NCBI GenBank assembly: GCA_963658695.1 | Contig: CAVKRN010000005.1 | Location: 1-64,000 of the forward strand | Source: CAG-791 sp963658695 | GTDB taxonomy: Bacteria > Bacillota > Clostridia > Lachnospirales > Lachnospiraceae | Length of the DNA: 64,000 nt | Direction of reading: 5' to 3' | Part shown: piece by piece, positions 52,140-60,800 of the stretch | How the letters are laid out: each line of letters opens with the position of its first letter | Numbering within the stretch: position 1 is the stretch's first letter | Position numbers and translations under genes: made by a program | Notes under the pieces: generated by a model | The model's input: the letters and a program-made list of their open reading frames with translations, nothing else | The model's database searches: none | What the model was told of the DNA's origin: nothing

Positions 52140-53534
52140 TCATGCTCCGGCAGCACTTTCCCCGGCCAGGTGTCCTGTTGACCACGCAATCTGCAGGTTA
52201 AATCCTCCCGTATAGGCATCTACATCCAGCACCTCTCCGGCAAAAAATAAATCCGCAACCTTCCGGGCTTCCATCGTAGAAGGATTGATCTCCCGGACAC
52301 GAATTCCTCCCGCTGTTACAATTGCTTCCGAAAAGCCTCTCGTCCCCACTGCGTGCAGCGGAACCGCCTTCAAATATCCAGCAAGCAGCCGCAGCTCCTT
52401 CTCATTGAGCGTATAGGAAAGGCGCTGTCCACCGCCTTGTGCCGCCGGAGCTGCCAATGTTTCCGAAAACTTCTCCGCCAGAATCCCGGCCAGTCTCTCC
52501 GGCAAAAGTGCTTTCAGCAGATTGCGAAGCTCCTTTCTGGGCGCAAGAGCAATTTCCCGCACAATTCGGGCCACCAGCTCCTCTTCCGAAAGTGCAGGCT
52601 TCAGATCCAGATAAAGTCCGTATCCTTCCGGGTGCTTTTGAAAGTCCGTGTGGCAGGACGCCGTCAGGACAAGCGGCCCGCTGATGCCAAAATGGGTGAA
52701 CAGCAGTTCCCCAAAACCCTCGTAGATCGATTTCCGATTCTTTTTTGTTTTGGTTTTACCCAGTGCAGGTTCCGCCGTCTCCCGCGCCTCTTCCCACGGT
52801 TCCATCCGGAGGGAAACATTGCGAAGAGAAAGCCCCTGAAGGTCCTCCGGCCATTTTTCTTCGAGGACAAGCGGCACCAAAGAGGCCCTTGCCGGTTCAG
52901 TCAGAATCCCCAGATCCTTGGCGAAACGCCATCCGTCACCGGTCGAACCTGTAGAAGCATAGGACATTCCTCCTGTTGCTATAATTACCGCATCCGCTTC
53001 CAGTTTTTTCCCATTCGCAAGACCTACGCCGGTCACTTTCGCGTCCGGTCCTTTTTTCCTGTCTTTTGTCCGTTTTGTCTGTGCGTCATCGTATAAATCG
53101 TCCTCAACATCCGAAAGCGGTCTTGTCAGAACGCTTGTCACCTCGGCATGAAAGCAAAGCTCTGCCCCCTTCGCCCGCAGATGACGAACCAGTGCATCCG
53201 TCACATCAAATGCGTGATCTGAAGCCGGAAAACACCGTTTTCCTCGCTCCTGCTTGGTTGCGCATCCGTTGTCGTTTAAAAATTTAGTCACCGCTGACGA
53301 ATCAAATCCATAAACTGCGCTGTACAGAAACTTCGGATTTCTCGGTACATTTGCAAAAAAATCTCCCGTTTCGCAGGCGTTGGTGTAATTGCAGCGGCCT
53401 TTTCCGGTTATGTAGATCTTCTTGCCCGCTTTTTCATTGTGCTCCAGAACCGTTACCTGCGCACCGGCATCACTGGCTGCGCAGGCAGCCATAAGCCCCG
53501 CAGCGCCCGCACCGACGACAATAACCTTTCGCAT
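52140..53534 (-). CDS. HI0933/BaiN-family flavoprotein
   Basis: This FAD-dependent oxidoreductase of the HI0933 family includes BaiN, which reduces bile-acid intermediates in some gut Clostridia, but most members have unknown substrates. The 464-residue protein opens with GAGAAGLMAACAASDAGAQVTVLE (FAD Rossmann). It has GKGRCNYTN and the C-terminal GEVLDVDAYTGGFNLQIAWSTG, both family signatures. The ATG at 53534 has GGGAG 12 nt upstream; a TTG nine codons earlier is less likely. No bai genes are nearby. Confidence 0.9.
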   Translation of the reverse strand: MRKVIVVGAGAAGLMAACAASDAGAQVTVLEHNEKAGKKIYITGKGRCNYTNACETGDFFANVPRNPKFLYSAVYGFDSSAVTKFLNDNGCATKQERGKRCFPASDHAFDVTDALVRHLRAKGAELCFHAEVTSVLTRPLSDVEDDLYDDAQTKRTKDRKKGPDAKVTGVGLANGKKLEADAVIIATGGMSYASTGSTGDGWRFAKDLGILTEPARASLVPLVLEEKWPEDLQGLSLRNVSLRMEPWEEARETAEPALGKTKTKKNRKSIYEGFGELLFTHFGISGPLVLTASCHTDFQKHPEGYGLYLDLKPALSEEELVARIVREIALAPRKELRNLLKALLPERLAGILAEKFSETLAAPAAQGGGQRLSYTLNEKELRLLAGYLKAVPLHAVGTRGFSEAIVTAGGIRVREINPSTMEARKVADLFFAGEVLDVDAYTGGFNLQIAWSTGHLAGESAAGA

Positions 53535-53572
53535 AAAAGAATGTATCTCCCTCTTTTCCAATCAATGTACTA

Positions 53573-53600
53573 AGGAAATGCTGATTTAATCAGCGCTTCC
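53573..53600. repeat. GGAAA-GCTGATT palindromic repeat, copy 3
   Basis: GGAAATGCTGATTTAATCAGCGCTTCC is the most symmetrical copy of the family, between the LCP stop and the BaiN-like start. Confidence 0.6.
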
Positions 53601-55178
53601 CTAATAGCCTGAGCGCGCGCTGACCTCATTGCTGATGCTCTGGACCGTTTCCGAAACCTGATAGGATTCATCCCCGAACAGATACTTGTGAAGCCAGACC
53701 ACATTGTCCGAAAGATGAATCGGAATCACACAGGACTGGTCTCCGATGTATCCCACCGTCCGCAGCTCCTCATTCGGAAAACCGTTTGTCTCGCTGATAT
53801 TAAAACGGAATGCCTTTAGCGCAAGACTTAAAATCTCCACCGCATTCAGGGATGTCCGTATCTCACTGGACAAGCTGTTGGCCGCCTTAATCATGGTAAT
53901 CGGTCCCGATTTTTTGAGCTTGGCAAAGGTCTTGGAAAGGACTTCTTTCTGCCGCTCCGTTCGTTTAAAGTCGCCGCCGTCGGTATAACGAATCCGGCAA
54001 TAGGCCGTTGCCTGCAGACCATTTAATGTCTGCGTCCCGGACGAGGTCACCGGAACATACTCTTTCCCCAGTTCCACTGCCATCGTGGACTGATAATTGT
54101 TCAGATGTTCGATCTCATCCTGCTGGACATCAATTTCAATACCGCCCACCGCATCGATCATATCTGCCACGCCGCCAAAGCCTATGGTGGCATAGTCGGT
54201 AATGTTCAGATCCAGATTGGTGTTGAGCATCTTGATGGCCTGTTCCGGACCGCCGTACGCATAGGCTGCATTGGCCTTCTGATAATTCCCATCCCCGATA
54301 TCCAGATAGGTGTCACGATACACCGAAACCAGCTTCACATCACCCGTTTTGTCATTGATGGATGCAATAATCATAACATCCGTACGGTTGTTTCCGGAAT
54401 CCAGACTCTGCTGTGTCGAATCCAGACCAAACAAAGCAATATTGGTATACCCCGCCATTGCTCCCGTTTCCTGACTTTTCTTCACCTCATCGCTGATGAG
54501 ATTCCGGATGTCTGCCGTACTGATGCCCTCCATAATGCCGGACATCCTTGCCAGAATAAACAGCGCCGGAAAAACAAGCAGCACGAGCACCAGCAGCGTG
54601 ATGAGGATACGTCGCACAGGATGCCTTTTTTTGCGGCCTCGTCGTCCCTGCTCCTTTTGCTCCTTATAGGCCAGGAATTCCTCATATTCCCTCCGGTCCG
54701 CTCGAGACATCCCACGGTCCCGTTCTCTTGTATCTTCGCGCCTGTTCCGTGGTTCTTTATCTCTTGCCTCCTCGCGCTTCTCCCGTGACTTCCTGTCTCT
54801 TGTATTCTCTCGTTTCTTCCGAGGCTCCCGGTAACGGTCCGTGCGCGTTTTGCTGCGACTTGTGCCGCGCATCGACGACACATCCATTTCCGATTCCTCC
54901 TCTTCGAACAACACCGAATCCTCCTCCGACTCATATTGTTCCGGATCCAGATCCCCTTGTTTCAATTTTCTTTGCCCCAGATCCCTTTGCTCCGCTTCTC
55001 TTTGCTCACGAAGCGTCTGACGCTGAATCGCATCCTCCAGATCCATTGTCCAGTCATCCTCTGTATCCGATTCATAATTCGCTGCTGTCAGAATGTCTTC
55101 TGGGGATACTGTTTTTTTATGATTCTCTGCCAGAATATCCTCCGGCATAATACCGTTCCGATTTCGTTTGTTCTCCAT
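53601..55178 (-). CDS. LytR-CpsA-Psr (LCP) family wall-polymer ligase
   Basis: LCP enzymes attach wall teichoic acid, capsule or other glycopolymers to peptidoglycan. The 525-residue protein has a ~190-residue cytoplasmic N-terminus, very rich in Arg, Glu, Asp and Lys and probably disordered or coiled. One membrane helix (~195-215) and the extracellular LCP domain follow, with GNNRTDVMIIA, YRDTYLDIG and YCRIRYTDGGDFKRTERQ carrying the conserved Arg and Asp residues. The N-terminal extension is far longer than usual (30-50). AAGGAGCAC precedes the ATG. Confidence 0.92.
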   Translation of the reverse strand: MENKRNRNGIMPEDILAENHKKTVSPEDILTAANYESDTEDDWTMDLEDAIQRQTLREQREAEQRDLGQRKLKQGDLDPEQYESEEDSVLFEEEESEMDVSSMRGTSRSKTRTDRYREPRKKRENTRDRKSREKREEARDKEPRNRREDTRERDRGMSRADRREYEEFLAYKEQKEQGRRGRKKRHPVRRILITLLVLVLLVFPALFILARMSGIMEGISTADIRNLISDEVKKSQETGAMAGYTNIALFGLDSTQQSLDSGNNRTDVMIIASINDKTGDVKLVSVYRDTYLDIGDGNYQKANAAYAYGGPEQAIKMLNTNLDLNITDYATIGFGGVADMIDAVGGIEIDVQQDEIEHLNNYQSTMAVELGKEYVPVTSSGTQTLNGLQATAYCRIRYTDGGDFKRTERQKEVLSKTFAKLKKSGPITMIKAANSLSSEIRTSLNAVEILSLALKAFRFNISETNGFPNEELRTVGYIGDQSCVIPIHLSDNVVWLHKYLFGDESYQVSETVQSISNEVSARSGY

Positions 55179-55219
55179 GTGCTCCTTCTTTGGCTCTGCC
55201 TTTCGCAGTTGCGTCGTTC

Positions 55220-55252
55220 AAGGTGTATTAGCCAAAGTAATACACCTTTTTT
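55220..55252 (+). terminator. plus-strand terminator-like hairpin before the acyltransferase
   Basis: A perfect 11-bp stem (55220-55230 with 55238-55248), 7-nt loop and six T read on the plus strand. It sits upstream of, not after, the plus gene at 55289. It may stop antisense transcripts leaving the LCP region or act as insulation for the following promoter. Confidence 0.7.
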
Positions 55253-55273
55253 ACCGTTCCCGCAAGCGCCACA

Positions 55274-55282
55274 TGGTATAAT
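55274..55282 (+). promoter_or_regulatory. extended -10 promoter at the acyltransferase start codon
   Basis: TGGTATAAT (extended -10) ends at 55282 and the ATG is at 55289, so the predicted transcription start (about 6-7 nt after the -10) falls on the start codon. No -35 and no ribosome binding site are seen. Confidence 0.65.
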
Positions 55283-55288
55283 ACCCCC

Positions 55289-56392
55289 ATGAATAATTCT
55301 GAACTTTTTCAAAACCAACCAATGCAACTGCATTTTGACCGTATCCGAAGCGTAGCAGCCTGCCTTGTCGTGCTAACACACGCGAGCGCGCAGTGGCTGG
55401 ATGCTTCCTGCACATTGGGCATGCCTGCCTTGTTATTCGCGCAGCTTTGCAACATAGTATCCTTTGCCGGCATCACTTTATTTGTCATGCTCAGCGGCGC
55501 CATCTATCTTGCTCCGTCGCACAAGAGCAAGAGCTGCAGCGTGCGCGTTATGAGCAAACGGGCACTGCGTTTCCTGTTATTGTACAGCTTCTGGAAGCTG
55601 TTCTACCTGGCCGAAAACCTTCTTCTGCATTCGGAGCTTTTGCAACAGAGTTCATTGAAGGAATCTCTTTTTCTGGCTTTTTTTCGGACAAACGGCAAAT
55701 ACCATCTCTGGTACCTGCCCATGTTCTCGCTCCTTTTGATTTTAGTACCACTCCTGTATGAGGGTGCGCAGCGCCGCGGTGCCTGCATTCTGTACCTTTT
55801 GCTGTTTATCCTCACTGCCATTATACTTCCTAACGCATTTTTATATGAATTCCCGTTCAAATATCTGCTGCTGGACATGCGAAACCTCTTTGACCTGAAT
55901 TATTTTCTCGGGTATCTGGGCTATTTTCTGTTAGGACATGTGCTGGCAGAAAATGTGCAAGCAGGCAACTTGAATTGTAAAACGCGGTATTCCATATGGA
56001 TTTCTGTTTTCCTGTGGGCCGGTGCGGCATTGTCATTGACAGTTGCTCTTTTTAAAAGCGTCTTCTGCTCCATTGGGCAGACCTCTGCGTATACATCGCT
56101 TGCAACCCCGTTTTCGGTACACATTTTGCTACTGGCAGCTGCCGTATTCCGGCTGCTATGCACCAGCCATAAGGCGTCTCTATTCTCCATTACATTTCGA
56201 CTTTCCAAGGCATCCTTCGGTATCTATTTGCTGCACCCGTTCCTTTTGGACCTTCTGCAAAAAACAAATCTTGTCACTGATGCTGTCAGCCCGCTCCTTG
56301 GAATTCCCGTCCTTTGGCTGGTACTGGTCACGCTTTCGTGCTGCCTGTCCCTGTTTCTAAAGCGCCTTCCGCTCATTCGAAGACTTCTCTAG
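55289..56392 (+). CDS. membrane acyltransferase (acyltransferase 3 family)
   Basis: This 367-residue integral membrane enzyme has about ten helices. The family O-acetylates or otherwise acylates sugars of wall polymers and polysaccharides. The early FDRIRSVAACLVVLTHASAQW contains the family's active His. GKYHLWYLPMF resembles the conserved KYHLWFL-type motif. The ATG at 55289 has no ribosome binding site; the promoter -10 is 7 bp upstream, suggesting a leaderless mRNA. Its neighbour on the other strand is the LCP ligase, consistent with a role in wall-polymer modification. Confidence 0.88.
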   Translation: MNNSELFQNQPMQLHFDRIRSVAACLVVLTHASAQWLDASCTLGMPALLFAQLCNIVSFAGITLFVMLSGAIYLAPSHKSKSCSVRVMSKRALRFLLLYSFWKLFYLAENLLLHSELLQQSSLKESLFLAFFRTNGKYHLWYLPMFSLLLILVPLLYEGAQRRGACILYLLLFILTAIILPNAFLYEFPFKYLLLDMRNLFDLNYFLGYLGYFLLGHVLAENVQAGNLNCKTRYSIWISVFLWAGAALSLTVALFKSVFCSIGQTSAYTSLATPFSVHILLLAAAVFRLLCTSHKASLFSITFRLSKASFGIYLLHPFLLDLLQKTNLVTDAVSPLLGIPVLWLVLVTLSCCLSLFLKRLPLIRRLL

Positions 56393-56425
56393 AGAAACGC
56401 TGATGAAAGCATCGATTTTTGCTTC

Positions 56426-56471
56426 GCAGCGAAAAAGGGAGTCAGTCTTTGACTGGCTCCCTTTTCGCTGC
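56426..56471. terminator. bidirectional terminator between acyltransferase and tpiA
   Basis: A stem of about 20 bp pairs 56426-56447 with 56451-56471. It has T runs on both strands, serving the plus-strand acyltransferase and the minus-strand tpiA. Confidence 0.9.
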
Positions 56472-56492
56472 ACCTTAAGATTTACTGCTGTT

Positions 56493-57245
56493 TTACTTGT
56501 TGTAGTTAACGATCTCTCCGAAATCAGCCTTCAGAGCTGCTCCGCCGATCAGACCGCCATCGATGTCCGGCTTTGCCAGAAGCTCCTTGCAGTTTCCTGC
56601 GTTCATGGAGCCACCGTACTGGATACGGATCTTCTCCGCTGTATCAGTATCATAGATCGAAGCGATGGTCTCGCGAATAGCCGCGCATACCTCCTCCGCC
56701 TGCTCAGCGGTTGCGGTCTTTCCGGTTCCGATTGCCCAGATCGGCTCATAGGCAATCACAAGCCCCGCTGCCTGCTCAGCGGTTACGCCCTGAAGATCCG
56801 ACTTAATCTGGAGACGAATCCAGTCAAGTGTAACACCGGCTTCGCGCTGCTCCAGCGTCTCGCCGCAGCACAGGATCGGTGTCAGACCATTTTCAAGAGC
56901 CTTCAGTACCTTGCGATTTAAGAACGCATCGTCCTCACCATAGTACTGTCTTCTCTCGGAGTGTCCGATGATAACATACTTTACACCGGCATCCAGCAGC
57001 ATTGCTGCCGAAATCTCTCCGGTATACGCACCCTTGTCCTGATCCGAAATGTTCTCTGCACCCAGCTGAACATTGGTTCCCTTGATCGCCTCTGCAACCG
57101 GTACAATGTCAATTGCAGGAACGCAGTACACAACATCTACGTCCGGGTTGTCTACCAGCGGCTTCAAGAGTTCCACCAGCTCCCTTGCCTCGCTGGGTGT
57201 CTTGTTCATCTTCCAGTTGCCTGCAATAATCTTTTTACGTGCCAT
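56493..57245 (-). CDS. tpiA: triosephosphate isomerase
   Basis: This glycolytic enzyme interconverts DHAP and GAP. The 250-residue protein has GNWKMNKTPSEA (Lys/Asn), the catalytic His in IIGHSERRQYYGED, and the catalytic Glu in VIAYEPIWAIGTGKTATAEQAEEV. It is the last gene of the gapA-pgk-tpiA operon, 90 bp after pgk, with GGAGAGGG before the ATG and the shared terminator behind. Confidence 0.98.
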   Translation of the reverse strand: MARKKIIAGNWKMNKTPSEARELVELLKPLVDNPDVDVVYCVPAIDIVPVAEAIKGTNVQLGAENISDQDKGAYTGEISAAMLLDAGVKYVIIGHSERRQYYGEDDAFLNRKVLKALENGLTPILCCGETLEQREAGVTLDWIRLQIKSDLQGVTAEQAAGLVIAYEPIWAIGTGKTATAEQAEEVCAAIRETIASIYDTDTAEKIRIQYGGSMNAGNCKELLAKPDIDGGLIGGAALKADFGEIVNYNK

Positions 57246-57335
57246 TTTCCCTCTCCATCCCGCAGCTTATCTGCGGCAGCACGGGAGAATTCGACGCCTG
57301 CGAATCCTCCGCATGCGACTCATTGCAATTATCTC

Positions 57336-58574
57336 TTACTTATCATCTGCTGCGTATACGCCGGGCAGCTCCTTGCCTTCCAGGAATTCCAAAGAAGCAC
57401 CGCCGCCGGTAGAAATGTGGCTCATCTTATCTGCATAACCCAGCTGATTGACTGCTGCTGCGGAATCGCCGCCACCGATGATCGTGGTAGCATCGGTCTC
57501 TGCCAGAGCCTTTGCAACTTCCTTCGTGCCTGCTGCCAGAACCGGGTTCTCGAATACGCCCATCGGTCCGTTCCATACAACGGTCTTTGCTGTTGCAACT
57601 GCCTCAGCATACAGTGCAATGGTCTTCGGTCCGATATCCATGCCCAGCTTGCCTGCCGGAATCTTATCGATATCAACGATCTCCGTAGCGATCGAAGCGT
57701 CATCGATCGGATCCGGGAAATGATCGGTTACAACCGCATCTACCGGGAGCAGGAGCTTCTTGCCGAGCTTTTCAGCCTTCTCCAGCATCTCCTTGCAGTA
57801 ATCCAGCTTAGTATCGTCGCAAAGAGAAGCGCCGATTTCGTATCCCTGTGCCTTTGCAAACGTAAATGCCATGCCGCCGCCGATGATCAGCGTATCGCAC
57901 TTCTCCAGAAGGTTGGAGATAACGCTCAGCTTGTCAGCAACCTTTGCACCGCCCAGAATCGCAACAAACGGACGAACCGGATCCTCTACAGCATTGCCAA
58001 GGAACTTAATCTCCTTCTGCATCAGATAACCAACTGCACAGGTGCCGCCCTTTTCACGGATATACTTGGTAACCACTGCAACCGAAGCGTGTGCTCTGTG
58101 TGCAGAACCAAATGCATCACAAACATAATCATCTGCCAGATCTGCCAGCTCCTTGGCGAACTCTTCACCGGCATCCTGAGGCTTTGTCTCTTCCTTGCCA
58201 CGGAAACGGGTGTTCTGCAGGAGAACAACGTCTCCGTCCTTCATAGCTGCAACTGCGTCTGTTGCTGCCTGACCGGTAACATTGTAGTCCGCAATGAACT
58301 TCACTTCCTTGCCAAGCTTCTCCGACAGGCGTGCTGCAACCGGTGCAAGAGACTCTCCCTCGTTCGGTCCGTTCTTTACCTTGCCCAGATGAGAGCAAAG
58401 GATTACCTTTGCGCCTTCCTCGATGAGCTTGTTAATGGTAGGAAGTGCAGCAACGATACGAGTTTCATCCGTGATCTTACCTTCCTTCAGCGGAACGTTG
58501 AAATCGCATCTTACCAGTACTCTTCTTCCTGCCGCGTTGAAATCTTCAACCGTCTTCTTATTCAGTGCTGCCAT
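57336..58574 (-). CDS. pgk: phosphoglycerate kinase
   Basis: It makes ATP from 1,3-bisphosphoglycerate. The 412-residue protein has the N-domain substrate motif RCDFNVPL, the hinge and the nucleotide motifs ILGGAKVADK, GGGMAFTF and IGGGDSAAAV. The longer internal loop, about 15 residues over usual, is typical of Clostridia. AGGAGG precedes the ATG at 58574. A GC-rich hairpin (58600-58635) separates it from gapA. Confidence 0.98.
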   Translation of the reverse strand: MAALNKKTVEDFNAAGRRVLVRCDFNVPLKEGKITDETRIVAALPTINKLIEEGAKVILCSHLGKVKNGPNEGESLAPVAARLSEKLGKEVKFIADYNVTGQAATDAVAAMKDGDVVLLQNTRFRGKEETKPQDAGEEFAKELADLADDYVCDAFGSAHRAHASVAVVTKYIREKGGTCAVGYLMQKEIKFLGNAVEDPVRPFVAILGGAKVADKLSVISNLLEKCDTLIIGGGMAFTFAKAQGYEIGASLCDDTKLDYCKEMLEKAEKLGKKLLLPVDAVVTDHFPDPIDDASIATEIVDIDKIPAGKLGMDIGPKTIALYAEAVATAKTVVWNGPMGVFENPVLAAGTKEVAKALAETDATTIIGGGDSAAAVNQLGYADKMSHISTGGGASLEFLEGKELPGVYAADDK

Positions 58575-58599
58575 AGTGGCCTCCTTTATCTATGACAAA

Positions 58600-58635
58600 A
58601 CCGAGGTCCAGGCCTCAAAGGGCCCGGGCCTCGGT
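58600..58635 (-). terminator. intercistronic hairpin between gapA and pgk
   Basis: A 7-bp stem (58600-58606 with 58629-58635) encloses further GC pairing, with TTTTG after it on the minus strand. It may partly terminate or process the gapA transcript, giving more gapA than pgk message. Confidence 0.7.
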
Positions 58636-58668
58636 GTCAGTTCTGTATGATACTGTTAATCGTATGGA

Positions 58669-59688
58669 TTACTTGTTCAGCAGAGAACCGAAGTGCTTGA
58701 TGGTGCGAACCATCTGGCTGGTGTAGGAGTTCTCGTTGTCATACCAAGAAACAACCTGAACCTCAGTAGTTCCGTTGTCCAGAGGAAGAACCATGGTCTG
58801 AGTTGCATCGAACAAAGAGCCATAGGTCATGCCAACGATATCGCTGGAAACGATCTCATCCTCGTTGTAGCCGAAGGACTCGGTAGCAGCTGCTTTCATT
58901 GCTGCGTTGATCTGATCCTTGGTAACCTCACCCTCAACAACAGCAGTCAGGATAGTGGTAGAACCGGTAGGTGTAGGAACACGCTGTGCAGAACCGATCA
59001 GCTTGCCGTTCAGTTCAGGGATAACAAGGCCGATTGCCTTTGCAGCGCCGGTGCTGTTGGGAACAATGTTGACAGCAGCTGCGCGGGATCTTCTCAGATC
59101 GCCCTTTCTCTGCGGTCCATCCAGAGTCATCTGATCGCCGGTGTAAGCGTGAATGGTGCACATGATACCGGACTTGATGGGAGCCAGATCATTCAGAGCC
59201 TTTGCCATAGGAGCAAGGCAGTTGGTGGTGCAGGAAGCTGCAGAGATGATCTTGTCCTCTGCTGTCAGACCCTGGTGGTTAACATTGTAAACGATGGTAG
59301 GAAGGTCATTTCCTGCAGGAGCGGAAATAACAACGTGCTTTGCACCAGCATCGATGTGAGCCTGTGCCTTTGCCTTGGAGGTATAGAAGCCTGTGCACTC
59401 CAGAACTACGTCAACACCAAGCTCGCCCCAAGGAAGCTCAGCTGCGTTAGCCTTTGCATAGATCGTAATCTTCTTGCCATCAACGGAGATGTAATCCTCG
59501 CCAGCCTCAACCTTATCGCAAAGAGCATATCTGCCCTGTGTGGAATCATACTTAAGCAGGTGAGCAAGCATCTTAGGAGAGGTCAGGTCGTTGATTGCAA
59601 CGATCTCAAATCCCTCTGCTCCGAACATCTGACGGAAAGCCAGACGACCAATACGGCCAAATCCATTAATTGCAACTTTTACTGCCAT
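58669..59688 (-). CDS. gapA: glyceraldehyde-3-phosphate dehydrogenase
   Basis: The 339-residue enzyme has MAVKVAINGFGRIGRL (NAD site), the catalytic Cys in SAASCTTNCLAPMAK and WYDNENSYTSQMVR at the end. The frame extends to 59760, but the ATG at 59688 has GAGGATACAG upstream and the family start. It heads the operon with pgk and tpiA. The promoter region has a tandem direct repeat that probably binds a regulator. Confidence 0.98.
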   Translation of the reverse strand: MAVKVAINGFGRIGRLAFRQMFGAEGFEIVAINDLTSPKMLAHLLKYDSTQGRYALCDKVEAGEDYISVDGKKITIYAKANAAELPWGELGVDVVLECTGFYTSKAKAQAHIDAGAKHVVISAPAGNDLPTIVYNVNHQGLTAEDKIISAASCTTNCLAPMAKALNDLAPIKSGIMCTIHAYTGDQMTLDGPQRKGDLRRSRAAAVNIVPNSTGAAKAIGLVIPELNGKLIGSAQRVPTPTGSTTILTAVVEGEVTKDQINAAMKAAATESFGYNEDEIVSSDIVGMTYGSLFDATQTMVLPLDNGTTEVQVVSWYDNENSYTSQMVRTIKHFGSLLNK

Positions 59689-59721
59689 CTCTGTATCCTC
59701 CTGAGATAATCTGTTTGATTG

Positions 59722-59760
59722 ACTCCCCTCGAAATTAAACTCCCCTCGAAAGTTTGTCAA
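59722..59760 (-). promoter_or_regulatory. gapA promoter with tandem direct-repeat operator
   Basis: The minus promoter has -35 TTGACA (59755-59760), 17 bp and -10 TAATTT (59732-59737). Two copies of a 13-bp direct repeat (TTTCGAGGGGAGT on the minus strand) lie at 59739-59751 and 59722-59734, exactly 17 bp apart. The first copy is in the spacer and the second covers the -10 to +1. The -35 also overlaps that of the divergent hisJ promoter. Confidence 0.75.
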
Positions 59761-59783
59761 TTTTTTATCAGCGCTTATATAAT
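59754..59783 (+). promoter_or_regulatory. promoter of the histidinol-phosphatase-like gene
   Basis: TTGTCA (59754-59759), 18 bp and TATAAT (59778-59783) on the plus strand. Its -35 overlaps the gapA -35 on the other strand, so the two promoters compete for or share the same face of DNA. Confidence 0.7.
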
Positions 59784-59888
59784 ACTAGCAGAACACAAGA
59801 ATTTCAAGGTAACTATCTCAGAGGCAAGAAAAAATTCACAAATCAGACAGGGAATGCGTGCATTTCCAAGTCTCGCACGGAGGTCTTC

Positions 59889-60791
59889 ATGCCGATTATA
59901 TCCGACTGCCATGTTCACTCTTCTTTTTCCGCCGACGCATCCGCGCCGATGGAGGAGCAGATTCGCGCCGCCATTGCTGCCGGTCTTCATTCTCTTTATT
60001 TTACCGAGCACGTCGATCTGGATTCGCCGTTTACCAATGCGCCTTCCGATGATCCGGAATCGGATTTTCATATTGATTACGACGCGTACCGGGAAACCTA
60101 TCTGCAGTGTAAAGAGCGCTATGCCGGCAGAATCTCACTTTATTTTGGTCTGGAGCTGGGGCTGAATGTCTCCTATGCTGCCAAGCTGCAGGATTACATC
60201 CGGTCGCATCCGGATTTTGACTTCGTCATTGGATCCACGCATTCAGCACGAAACGGAATGGATCCATATTATGCCAGCTTTTTCGACGCCCCCATTTCCG
60301 GTTCTTCCGCAGATTCAAAGGAGCCGGCAGCCGATTGGGATCCATATCGCCTTTATTTTGAAACAGCACTGCAGAACGTCCGTACCTTCTGTTGCCAGAA
60401 ACTCTTTGACAGCTACGGACATCTGGACTACATTCTGCGCTGCGGCCCCAGACGCGCCGACGCATCCTGCAAAGAGCAGACTTCTGACTGGTATTACAGG
60501 CAATATGCCGACCTGATCGACGCTATTTTGCAGGAGCTGATCCAGCACGAAAGAGCGTTAGAACTTAATACGTCACCGCTTAAAAAAGGCTTTCCCGAGA
60601 CCAATCCCGGAAAAGCCGTTCTGAAGCGTTACTATGAGCTGGGCGGGCGTCTTCTTACCATTGGCTCCGACGCCCACGCTCCGGAGGCGGTGGGGTTTGC
60701 ATTCGACCGCGCCGCTGCGCTGTTATCCGAATGCGGCTTTGACCGCTACGTCACCTACGTCAAGCGATCCCCCATCTGGCACGCACTGTAA
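59889..60791 (+). CDS. hisJ: PHP-domain histidinol-phosphatase-like protein
   Basis: This PHP-fold metallo-phosphoesterase of the HisJ (histidinol phosphatase) family may dephosphorylate histidinol phosphate. The 300-residue protein (MPIISDCHVHSSFSAD) has HxH (CHVH), FTEHVDLD, GSTHS, GHLDYIL and SDAHAP metal ligands in order. I chose the ATG at 59889 because ACGGAGG lies 5 nt upstream; the longer frame to 59754 overlaps the promoter. No other his genes are near, so the substrate is inferred. Confidence 0.88.
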   Translation: MPIISDCHVHSSFSADASAPMEEQIRAAIAAGLHSLYFTEHVDLDSPFTNAPSDDPESDFHIDYDAYRETYLQCKERYAGRISLYFGLELGLNVSYAAKLQDYIRSHPDFDFVIGSTHSARNGMDPYYASFFDAPISGSSADSKEPAADWDPYRLYFETALQNVRTFCCQKLFDSYGHLDYILRCGPRRADASCKEQTSDWYYRQYADLIDAILQELIQHERALELNTSPLKKGFPETNPGKAVLKRYYELGGRLLTIGSDAHAPEAVGFAFDRAAALLSECGFDRYVTYVKRSPIWHAL

Positions 60792-60800
60792 TGCGAAGCT

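Noticed and set aside
56961..58595. 544-codon plus-strand open frame
   Set aside because: It is antisense to tpiA and pgk, whose products are unmistakable; composition is that of a shadow frame.
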